Part shown: in pieces, positions 1 through 6,711 of the stretch
Numbering within the stretch: position 1 is the stretch's first letter
How the letters are laid out: each line of letters starts with the position of its first letter
Assembly: GCA_947449515.1 (NCBI GenBank)
Contig: CANFSD010000094.1
Location: 1 to 6,711, forward strand
Direction: 5' to 3'
Length of the DNA stretch: 6,711 nucleotides
From: Bacteroidota bacterium
GTDB lineage: Bacteria > Bacteroidota > Bacteroidia > UKL13-3
Made by a program: the position numbers and the translations under genes
Notes under the pieces: generated by a model
Databases searched by the model: none
What the model was told of the DNA's origin: nothing
What the model saw: only the letters and a program-made list of their open reading frames with translations

Positions 1-3000
1 GTTTAACCCTCGTTTAATTGTTCAACACAAACGTTTCCATTGCGCCGATACTTTTGACTATTCTTTCACAGGAAGTCAACTACCAGAGAACATTGTTTTA
101 CGTTATGATATTAGAAGTAGAAGAAGTGTTAACAATGATACCATTGCAGATAGTGTTTGTTTAATGAACTTAAACACTGCGGGTGTTTGTTTGTATAACA
201 ATTATCCATTGCAAGGGGTTAATACACCTATTCAAATTTTGTGGGATTTTTCTGATCCAAATGCAAATCCACCTGGCTCTGATAAAAAATTAAACGAAGT
301 TACTCCTTGTTATCGATACCAGGGTATGGGGCATTATTTCCCTAAATTATTTGTTGCCTGTCCGGGACAACCCGTTAGGACCATTAATTTTTGGTCGCGA
401 ATAGACACCGCAAGGCAAAGTGATACACAATATGTGCCGCCACCTGTTACCAATCCAGGTATCAATACCATCAATGGTTATTTCTATAAAGTAACTGATA
501 GTATTGCACAATACAGATGGATTATGGGAGCTAATGGAATTCCGCGTGATAGTATTGTTTCTTACTGGAAATGGTTTAACGATGATCCAGCTAAAGCAAC
601 CTATAAAAAACGCAGAAATCAATTACAAGGTTATGGTGTAAATATTATGGGGCCATTGGTTCAGGTGGAAGATCCACCAAAGAATGTAAAAATGAACCCA
701 GCACTGAAAAACCAGTGTGCACCAAGTTTCCCTGTTGAGTTTACCAACGCCACCAATACTTATCAATCAAATAACTTATATATTAAGTGGGATTTTGCTG
801 ATAATTATGCGCCGCGTTGTACTTCTTACTCATTGCCAAACCCAAGTATGTCTAATGGTGGTAGAGAGCCTTACACTACGGCCAATGATATGTTTAACAG
901 AACACTTGGACGTTTTATCTACAAAGGAGTTATTTATCCAGGTCGTTTAAATTGTGCATTTTCTAGTGATACCTTGCCAATTCACCAATACCAAAAATGG
1001 GCAGATATATACAGGTGGTTCTACCATGGAAAAGATTTTCCGCCATACGATTCTGTAAATTGGACCAATAACCCTGCTAAACCAATTGGAGGCGCAGGTC
1101 AACCAAGATTCCGAGTACATGTCTTGGATTCTGGATCTGCAGGCTATCCTAGTCCATGGGGTTCACCTTCTTATTCTGCAGGTGTAACACCGGCTCGAAC
1201 CGATACACTGCAAGGCATGTGGCCAGCGGATATTAATCCAAATAGGCCAATAACATTAGCTGCTATGATTCCAGATCCATTTGCAAGTGCCAAAGGTTTA
1301 ACTAGCTTAACCATTCCTCCAGGAACGCGTGTTGATACAAACGGATTGTTAGTTCCACCTTTGTCTGGATTGTTACCTGATGGAACCAATAGGGCCTTGT
1401 ACCGAGGAAACATGAAGCTTCCTGGTTCTCAAGTTACCTTGTATGAATACTTCTTTAAACGCAGTGTTGAAGCTTGTTATACTGTTAAGTTATATGAGAA
1501 AGATAGTTTTAATAACCAATCTGATGATGCGTATAAAACATTTACACGTATTAATATGGTTGGTGGTAATATTATCATTCAGCAAAAAACAGATACTACT
1601 ATAGGCCATCCTGTAGTTCATACCAGTGATACCTTTAATTATTCTGGCGCTAATCCATCTATTTATCCTATAGTAGATAGTTTATATATTACAGCTGCAG
1701 GAACTGGTTACACTACAACTAATAATGTTCCTGTTACTGGAGGTTCTGGTACAGGTATGTTGGTTCATATCAAAGTGAACGCTGGTAATGTAACAGAAGT
1801 GCAAGTTAGTAATGGTGGCAGGGGTTATGCCCTCAATGATGTGGTAACTATTGCTGCAGGTGCTAACAACGCAACTTGTCAAGTTAAGCGCTTGAAAGAC
1901 GTATTGATCTACAATTACAAACAATATGATGTATTGCAAGATGCCAGCTCTAAATATGTAATGGTGCGTGATGATGAGTTCTTTGTAGATTACTACGATT
2001 GTGGTGGCGAAGGAACTGTTCAATTACCTCTAGCAGGTGCCGATGCTTATGGCGTTGGTCAGAACGGTAGAATTTGCCCTGGTTTATATGATGGAGAAAA
2101 AGGTGGTAACCCACAAATTGTATTTGATGCAAGTGCGGGTAATCCTGGAACTTATCCAGATTGCGGACAAAGAACAGTTATCTTGTTAAACTACGATTCA
2201 TTTGCAGATAGACATGATGGTACCGCTTGTCAGTTAGACGGATGGGTAGATTGGCAAGGTATGTCTGCAAGTAGTAACTTTACCTCTAATGTAACAGGTG
2301 GAGGAAATACATGGCCAGCATTCTATACCATTCCTAACTTCTTCCCATTGCCTCCGGGTCCTTGGACAGGAGCAAGTGGTGCAGTAAACTTTACTCACTA
2401 CCAACCAAGTACAGATATTCCATGGTCTTATACCCATTCACCACAAAATCCGAATGGCTATGTAACCATAGGTATTCAAGTAGGTAATGGTACGGGATCA
2501 TACCAATGTTTATCTCAAACTGTTTGGTACCATAACTTCTTCCACTTTATTAAATTGGCTACTGAGTATACTTATAGAAAAGTAGGAGGTTACCCTGCAT
2601 ACGGAAATCCAAGCAGGTTGCCAAGTCAAGATTATACTTTTGATACTTGTAGTAACTTTATTCAAGCAAATCCTGCACCACCGCCAACGCAATTGTATAC
2701 ACCTAATGGTTCATACCGCGAACCATGGAGTCGTTTGTTTGGTAAAGGAGATATCCTTGAATTTGTACCTTATGCTAAACAACAAGATTTCGTTTTAACA
2801 GACGAGTGGGTTTGGGGTGATGGTATTGTAACAGTAGATTCATTTATAACCAATAAGGTAGATACCTTTGTGGCTTTGGATCCAAGTAATCCTACCCAAT
2901 TGTCTTTCTTTGAAAAGAGCACTTATCCTGTAAACCGTATTCGTTACGAGTTTGAAACATCTACTTTCCCTTGGACAATTTTAAGTTCTAAGATTCCTTA

Positions 3001-5281
3001 TCCAGTAGGTGTACATACTTTCCATACAACACGCTACGATACTATTTGGCAGTGTAATGACCCAACACATCAATTGCCTCCGCAATCGATTACGCCTACT
3101 AATATCTTTATTGATACAGCTTTCTTTATTCTTCCGGTACAACACCAGTATTTCATGTCTTCATATGAAATGCCAGCTGGACCTGGTTCGAGTTTAAAGA
3201 AAAATGAGATTACCGAGGTAAGTCACCGTATGAAAACTACCACAATTTGTTTGAACTCAACTGAGCGTCAAATTGTAATTGGGGTAATGGATACTTTCTA
3301 CATGAAAGAAGGAAATGATTTCTCTGATGGTGTTCTTTGTGTGGGCCAAACTGTGAACTTTATAGATTCGATCCGTTATTGGTTCCCTAAATCACAAGGT
3401 CAGTACAACCCATCACGTCCTTTGAACATTCCAGCAGGTGAGGAGCCGTTGTTACGTTTCTTAGACATGCATGGAGCAGGTATGATTAACTATCCAATTG
3501 ATAGTATCAAGACCTATCCAAATGTTACCAAATATGTTTCTACTATCCAAAGCAGTTGTCCTACAGGATGGCAGTTCCTGCAACAAGGAACAGCTCCAAA
3601 CGTATACAACTTCTGTATTAAAATAGATACCAATTTCTACGAACGTATTTATTGGGATTTTGAATCGGATGGGGTAATTGATGCTGCAGGTAAAAATCCT
3701 TCACATAAATTTGATTTACCAGGTAGGTTTAAAGTTTCCATGATCAGTAGAGATACCGTAGGTTACTTTGATACTTGTTCTATGTTCTTAGATGTTGTGA
3801 AGCCAGTGTCTTACTTCAAGAGCCAACGTATCTTTGCATGTAGCGATCCTACCATTTTCCACGATTCATCTTATATTATTGATGGATGTTATGCAACTAA
3901 TGGATATGCTTGCGATCAAATAAAAGAGCGCAGATGGTGGTTTGGTGATTATGGATATGGAAAAGATGATTACCGTTCTACCTTAACAGATCCTTTCTAT
4001 CCTTACCGTAAAAATGGTTGGTATAGGGTGCAAGAAGTAATTGAAACAAACCAAGGTTGTTTTGATACGACATTCCAAGATATTTACATCTCTGGACCAC
4101 GTCCTAGAATTAAATTGTTGAGTGATACTTTGGGTTGTGTGCCTTATACTATTAGGTTGGTGAGTTACCCTAATGACTCTGGTAATATTGCTGCTACAGC
4201 CTCTACGTTGATTCGTTCTGGTAGACCAGATGGTGGTTACAATACCATTTCAACTTCTAATCCTGATACTGTTACCATTACTTACGACGTAGAAGGTGTT
4301 TACTATATTTCTGCGGTAGGTTATGATAAAAACCCTCCTGTATTGTCTACTTGTCCTCCAATTATCTTACCAGATACCGTTGGTGGATTTGAAAAACCAA
4401 TTAAGATTTATGTAAAAAATCCATATTTGGTAGGCTTGGAAACAAGCAAAGACAAAGTGTGCGTGGGTGAAGTATTTACAGTGAAAAATACTTCTGATAT
4501 GGATACCATAACCAAGTTTAGAATGTATGCGTTCAACCAAGATTATACTGCTATAGCAGATACCGCATACAAAACTAACTACGATAAGGATTCTGTATTT
4601 AGGTATTTATTCTACAAGCCTGGGGTTTATAATTTGGTAATGCATTCAACACGTTTTATACCAAATACACCTCCTTGCGAATCTCGAGATACAGTAACTG
4701 TAACGGCGTTAAAAGCTAAAGCAGACTTAAGTATTGATAGTATTGGCTTACCTCGTTACAATGTTTGGAATAAGAGTGATAGTGCTGTTGCCAATAGCTA
4801 TTGGTGGAGAGTTTACAATCCAGATGGCAGCTTAAGATCTGAATTGTTTGTTCCAAGTAATTCTGATCCAAACTTTAACTTAAAAGTAATTGACTTTAAA
4901 AACGATACAGGAACATTTAATGTATGTGTTTGGGCAATGACTGCAGGTTTAGATAATTGTTACGATTCAGCTTGTAAAACTGTAACCAATACATTTACCA
5001 TTGATATTGATATTCCAAATGTATTTACACCAAATGCAGATGGACAGAACGATGTGTTTAATATCAAAATTAAAGGAGAGGAAGTATACGACTTGAAGAT
5101 CTGGAACCGTTGGGGCGGTCAGGTATTTGAAAGTACTGATCCTAAGGTTATGTGGAATGGACAGACCAATAATACAGGTGCTGAAAATCCAGAAGGAACC
5201 TACTATTTTGTTTTCAGGTACAAATTGAGAACACAAGCAGAACAAACCGTAAGAGGTACCATTACCTTGTTACGTAACTAG
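1..5281 (+). CDS. Giant secreted modular protein with PKD/Ig-like domains and a type B T9SS C-terminal sorting domain (5' end missing)
   Basis: The frame is open from base 2 to the TAG at 5279-5281, giving 1759 visible residues. An internal ATG at 164 is not a convincing start because coding sequence of the same style runs upstream of it. Residues below count from base 2. About 1671-1759 is a CHU_C-type domain: IPNVFTPNADGQND, then LKIWNRWGGQVFES, WNG, and a PEGTYYFVF strand. In this family the domain directs export through the type IX system and attachment to or release from the outer surface. Before it lie about five PKD/Ig-like modules (roughly 1212-1268, 1280-1366, 1370-1475, 1480-1568, 1574-1663). 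Their signs are WDFESDG, WWFGDYG, conserved Cys, and late GxYxV strands. A further PKD-like unit begins at WVWGDG (936-941). WDF also occurs at 81-83 and 263-265. A glycine-rich GxGY insert spans about 561-630. The remainder has no family I recognise. An adhesin or surface-layer role is inferred; no catalytic motif was seen. Confidence 0.96.
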   Translation, partial: FNPRLIVQHKRFHCADTFDYSFTGSQLPENIVLRYDIRSRRSVNNDTIADSVCLMNLNTAGVCLYNNYPLQGVNTPIQILWDFSDPNANPPGSDKKLNEVTPCYRYQGMGHYFPKLFVACPGQPVRTINFWSRIDTARQSDTQYVPPPVTNPGINTINGYFYKVTDSIAQYRWIMGANGIPRDSIVSYWKWFNDDPAKATYKKRRNQLQGYGVNIMGPLVQVEDPPKNVKMNPALKNQCAPSFPVEFTNATNTYQSNNLYIKWDFADNYAPRCTSYSLPNPSMSNGGREPYTTANDMFNRTLGRFIYKGVIYPGRLNCAFSSDTLPIHQYQKWADIYRWFYHGKDFPPYDSVNWTNNPAKPIGGAGQPRFRVHVLDSGSAGYPSPWGSPSYSAGVTPARTDTLQGMWPADINPNRPITLAAMIPDPFASAKGLTSLTIPPGTRVDTNGLLVPPLSGLLPDGTNRALYRGNMKLPGSQVTLYEYFFKRSVEACYTVKLYEKDSFNNQSDDAYKTFTRINMVGGNIIIQQKTDTTIGHPVVHTSDTFNYSGANPSIYPIVDSLYITAAGTGYTTTNNVPVTGGSGTGMLVHIKVNAGNVTEVQVSNGGRGYALNDVVTIAAGANNATCQVKRLKDVLIYNYKQYDVLQDASSKYVMVRDDEFFVDYYDCGGEGTVQLPLAGADAYGVGQNGRICPGLYDGEKGGNPQIVFDASAGNPGTYPDCGQRTVILLNYDSFADRHDGTACQLDGWVDWQGMSASSNFTSNVTGGGNTWPAFYTIPNFFPLPPGPWTGASGAVNFTHYQPSTDIPWSYTHSPQNPNGYVTIGIQVGNGTGSYQCLSQTVWYHNFFHFIKLATEYTYRKVGGYPAYGNPSRLPSQDYTFDTCSNFIQANPAPPPTQLYTPNGSYREPWSRLFGKGDILEFVPYAKQQDFVLTDEWVWGDGIVTVDSFITNKVDTFVALDPSNPTQLSFFEKSTYPVNRIRYEFETSTFPWTILSSKIPYPVGVHTFHTTRYDTIWQCNDPTHQLPPQSITPTNIFIDTAFFILPVQHQYFMSSYEMPAGPGSSLKKNEITEVSHRMKTTTICLNSTERQIVIGVMDTFYMKEGNDFSDGVLCVGQTVNFIDSIRYWFPKSQGQYNPSRPLNIPAGEEPLLRFLDMHGAGMINYPIDSIKTYPNVTKYVSTIQSSCPTGWQFLQQGTAPNVYNFCIKIDTNFYERIYWDFESDGVIDAAGKNPSHKFDLPGRFKVSMISRDTVGYFDTCSMFLDVVKPVSYFKSQRIFACSDPTIFHDSSYIIDGCYATNGYACDQIKERRWWFGDYGYGKDDYRSTLTDPFYPYRKNGWYRVQEVIETNQGCFDTTFQDIYISGPRPRIKLLSDTLGCVPYTIRLVSYPNDSGNIAATASTLIRSGRPDGGYNTISTSNPDTVTITYDVEGVYYISAVGYDKNPPVLSTCPPIILPDTVGGFEKPIKIYVKNPYLVGLETSKDKVCVGEVFTVKNTSDMDTITKFRMYAFNQDYTAIADTAYKTNYDKDSVFRYLFYKPGVYNLVMHSTRFIPNTPPCESRDTVTVTALKAKADLSIDSIGLPRYNVWNKSDSAVANSYWWRVYNPDGSLRSELFVPSNSDPNFNLKVIDFKNDTGTFNVCVWAMTAGLDNCYDSACKTVTNTFTIDIDIPNVFTPNADGQNDVFNIKIKGEEVYDLKIWNRWGGQVFESTDPKVMWNGQTNNTGAENPEGTYYFVFRYKLRTQAEQTVRGTITLLRN

Positions 5282-5296
5282 TTTGCTAAAAAATAT

Positions 5297-5337
5297 AAAA
5301 ATCCCGCTTTCCAAATTGGAGAGCGGGATTTTTTTTT
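5297..5337 (+). terminator. Rho-independent terminator of the large secreted-protein gene
   Basis: The arms atcccgctttcc (5301-5312) and ggagagcgggat (5318-5329) pair over 12 base pairs, with one G-T wobble and a 5-base loop (aaatt). The run of T at 5329-5337 follows directly. The A run before the stem can pair with part of the T run and lengthen the hairpin. It begins 15 bases after the stop codon, so it should end the large gene's transcript and separate it from the lipoprotein gene. A shorter T run appears on the opposite strand, so it may also work weakly in reverse. Confidence 0.93.
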
Positions 5338-5347
5338 GGTTCGAACC
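5338..5347. repeat. Perfect 10-base palindrome beside the terminator
   Basis: GGTTCGAACC reads the same on both strands. Outside one T/G mismatch the symmetry continues for three more bases on each side (ttt...aaa). Two further CGAAA-type repeats follow at once (cgaac, cgaaac, cgaaaa). It lies about 48 bases upstream of the lipoprotein promoter's -7 box. It could be a regulator site, but a 10-base palindrome can also arise by chance, and no regulator gene is visible. Confidence 0.4.
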
Positions 5348-5369
5348 GAAACCGAAAATTAACTACGGG

Positions 5370-5402
5370 TTTAATTTTTGTGCTACTTTGGTGCTATCTT
5401 TG
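5370..5402 (+). promoter_or_regulatory. Bacteroidota-type promoter for the lipoprotein gene
   Basis: TATCTTTG at 5395-5402 exactly fits the TAnnTTTG -7 consensus known for the primary sigma factor of Bacteroidota. A weaker -33 candidate, TTTA (5370-5373; consensus TTTG), lies 21 bases upstream, within the usual spacing. Transcription would begin a few bases after 5402, giving a leader of roughly 15 bases before the ATG at 5425. The placement just after a terminator and just before a start codon supports the call. Confidence 0.72.
5380..5402 (+). repeat. Imperfect tandem duplication containing the -7 promoter element
   Basis: GTGCTACTTTG (5380-5390) is followed immediately by GTGCTATCTTTG (5391-5402). 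The two units are identical except for one extra T in the second. Only the second unit has the two-base gap needed for a correct TAnnTTTG box; the first has TACTTTG, one base short. Confidence 0.75.
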
Positions 5403-5424
5403 TTTACTTGAAAAAAGAAAAGCT

Positions 5425-5865
5425 ATGAAATTGAGTATTAAAAATATAGGGGTTTTGCTATTTTCATTTTTGTTATTGGCTTGTAACTCCAAAAAATATA
5501 CCCGTGAGAGTATTCCTTCGCAGCGCATTGAGTTTGGTTATATGAACCAAAAAACGGGCGGTACCAATACCTATATTTTGGCTGATAATGGCCAATTGTT
5601 TCAAAAAAGCACCATTACCAGTAGGTATACCGAATATAAAAAGGTGAAATTAAAGGATGCCCAGTTTATTTATTCAATGGTTGACCAATTGAAGCAGAGT
5701 AATAATTCAATGTATACCATTGGTACTGAAACGCATTTTATTCGCCTGCGCAATGGCATTGACTTGCAGGAATGGAAATGGGATGCAGCAGATCCAAATT
5801 TGCCAAGTGATATTAAGCGCCTTGACGATTTATTGCTGGAAATTTTTGAGAAAAAAATAGACTAA
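5425..5865 (+). CDS. Small lipoprotein of unknown function
   Basis: This encodes 146 residues. The N-terminus is a typical lipoprotein signal: MKLSIKN, a hydrophobic stretch (about 8-18), and the lipobox LLAC with Cys20 as the predicted lipidated residue. Residues after the Cys are NSKK, with no acidic export signal of the kind described for surface lipoproteins in some Bacteroidota, so a periplasm-facing anchor is more likely (inference). The mature part (about 31-146) looks like one small domain: strands around RIEFGYMNQKTGG and TYILADNGQLFQ, a helix around KDAQFIYSMVDQLKQS, a strand FIRLRNG, a WKWD motif, and a C-terminal helix. I do not recognise a named family. The ATG at 5425 is chosen because it starts the signal peptide and follows an A-rich leader; the in-frame GTG at 5380 would overlap the promoter and bury the signal. 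It has its own promoter, and its stop overlaps that of the convergent gene. Confidence 0.9.
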   Translation: MKLSIKNIGVLLFSFLLLACNSKKYTRESIPSQRIEFGYMNQKTGGTNTYILADNGQLFQKSTITSRYTEYKKVKLKDAQFIYSMVDQLKQSNNSMYTIGTETHFIRLRNGIDLQEWKWDAADPNLPSDIKRLDDLLLEIFEKKID

Positions 5866-6711
5866 GCATAGCGCCTTTTGATGAGGCTTTCTAAGTCCTG
5901 AACCAATTCGTGGTTATGGTCCCAATGGTATTGCATATTCAGTTCGTGAAATGCTTGCAATGCTTCATTGAGGCCGGTGGCGCCATTTAATTTCTCGATA
6001 GCTTTGGCATACTCCACTACATTTTCTTTAAATAGTTCGTTTACAAAAGCTATTTTTTTGTTGAGATTGATGGCTGATTTGATGTTATCAATAGGTGCTT
6101 CAATGGTTTTGTCTGCAAGAGGAATGGCCACGGGAGGATTGCTTTGTGCTATTTTATCGTTGAAGCTTGGCTCTTTGTCTTTGAAGTTTGAATTGAATTG
6201 GTTTGGCTTTGGTTCGTCCATTGAGGGCATTACGGTATATTGGATACGTTTGTTTTCAACTGCTTTCCCAATATTTACATCGCCACCAGGAAGGTGTTCA
6301 ATGGTTGATTTATTTGTTTCGGTTGCCTCAGGATTAGGTGTGCTAATTATTTGAAAATTGACCGGTTCAGGCATAATTTCTTCTTCCTGTAGCTCTACCT
6401 TTTGTACCAAATCATCCAGGGGAACATCATTTTGTGTGGCGTATTCAATTACTTCTTGAAAATTATTTACCAATACAGGGGCTTCCTCTTTTGGGGTTTG
6501 CTCTATTTTGCTGTTTTCAGGCGCTTTAATCTCTTCTAGCACTTGATTGCTTACGGGCACCACATAACTTGGAACAGAAGGCTTATTGGTGGTTCTTTCC
6601 TCAAGTACGGCCGCATCAGATTTTAGTTTCATGAGCATCTCATACAAATCGAGGGTTTGTTTTTTGAGGAGGTCTTTGTCTAAATCGCTAAAAGCGTGAT
6701 TGCTGTTTAAA
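5862..6711 (-). CDS. Uncharacterised Bacteroidota protein with a conserved helical C-terminal module (5' end missing)
   Basis: The frame runs from the right edge to a TAG at 5864-5862, giving 282 visible residues (numbered from 6710). It is open to the edge, so the start lies outside; the TTG at 6647-6645 is only an internal codon. There are three parts. Residues 1-40 are charged and helix-forming (LDKDLLKKQ, LYEMLMKLKSDAAVLEE). About 41-180 are Pro-, Glu-, Asn- and Gln-rich and look disordered, with a short helix-like patch near NNFQEVIEYATQ. About 182-282 are helical, with SFNDKIAQ, a linker, then INLNKKIAFVNELFKEN, AIEKLNG, EALQAFHEL, YHWD and a terminal LIKRRY. From memory, this last part matches a module common at the C-terminus of uncharacterised Bacteroidota proteins; its function is unknown to me. 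No signal peptide or membrane segment is visible in this part, so it is probably cytoplasmic. It converges on the lipoprotein gene with a 4-base overlap. Confidence 0.86.
   Translation of the reverse strand, partial: LNSNHAFSDLDKDLLKKQTLDLYEMLMKLKSDAAVLEERTTNKPSVPSYVVPVSNQVLEEIKAPENSKIEQTPKEEAPVLVNNFQEVIEYATQNDVPLDDLVQKVELQEEEIMPEPVNFQIISTPNPEATETNKSTIEHLPGGDVNIGKAVENKRIQYTVMPSMDEPKPNQFNSNFKDKEPSFNDKIAQSNPPVAIPLADKTIEAPIDNIKSAINLNKKIAFVNELFKENVVEYAKAIEKLNGATGLNEALQAFHELNMQYHWDHNHELVQDLESLIKRRYA

Noticed and set aside
164..166. ATG at 164 as the true start of the giant gene
   Set aside because: The same frame is open upstream to the window edge with similar coding character. No signal peptide follows the ATG, although a secreted protein needs one, and no promoter is evident just before it.
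347..2692. Several open frames of 60-113 codons on the - strand inside the large gene, and one of 77 codons on the + strand at 717-950
   Set aside because: They lie wholly within the well-supported large coding frame, show no recognisable domains or signal peptides, and have the odd composition expected of shadow frames.
3009..5245. Open frames at 3009-3197 (+) and 4967-5245 (-)
   Set aside because: Both overlap PKD-like or sorting-domain coding sequence that is clearly real, and neither encodes anything recognisable.
5873..5887. Possible hairpin GCCT...AGGC just past the convergent stops, considered as a terminator
   Set aside because: The stem is only four base pairs with a 7-base loop and no proper T run, so it is too weak to call.
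5968..6354. A 128-codon + strand frame opposite the right-hand gene
   Set aside because: It mirrors the - strand gene, whose C-terminal module is recognisable and whose frame is open to the window edge. Its hydrophobic look is the expected antisense of a charged, Pro/Glu-rich protein.
1..6711. CRISPR array, tRNA/rRNA, insertion sequence, toxin-antitoxin or phage-defence system
   Set aside because: I looked for regularly spaced repeats, RNA gene signatures, transposase motifs and terminal inverted repeats and found none. The GxGY insert resembles phage structural repeats but sits inside a host-type secreted protein.

Overview
The window looks like Bacteroidota DNA. It is AT-rich, one gene ends in a type B C-terminal secretion domain of the type IX secretion system (the CHU_C / 'gliding motility-associated C-terminal domain' family), the only clear promoter has the Bacteroidota -7 form TAnnTTTG, and start codons are preceded by A-rich sequence with no Shine-Dalgarno. 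The genus cannot be told from this sequence.

Layout. Bases 1-5281 (+ strand) are the 3' part of one very large gene. Its frame is open from the left edge, so the start lies outside the window. The visible 1759 residues form a secreted or surface modular protein: a long aromatic- and Cys-containing region with scattered WDF/WGDG signatures, one glycine-rich GxGY insert, a run of about five PKD/Ig-like modules, and the sorting domain at the extreme C-terminus. A strong intrinsic terminator follows (5297-5337). The rest of the 143-base gap holds a perfect 10-base palindrome, a short tandem repeat and a Bacteroidota-type promoter. These lead into a 146-residue lipoprotein gene (5425-5865, + strand). 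The third gene lies on the - strand (5862 to beyond the right edge). It encodes a soluble protein with helical ends and a long Pro/Glu-rich disordered middle, and its C-terminal module resembles one I recall from uncharacterised Bacteroidota proteins. Its stop codon overlaps the lipoprotein stop codon by four bases.

How the genes relate. The large protein should leave the cell through the type IX machinery and be anchored on, or released from, the surface. The lipoprotein has its own promoter behind a terminator, so it is probably a separate transcription unit. The - strand gene belongs to an operon or unit entering from the right. Nothing in the window shows that the three act together. I see no RNA genes, CRISPR array, insertion sequence, phage gene or defence system. 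The points most worth a second look are the unassigned N-terminal two-thirds of the large protein, the GxGY insert, the duplicated promoter sequence and the overlapping convergent stops.
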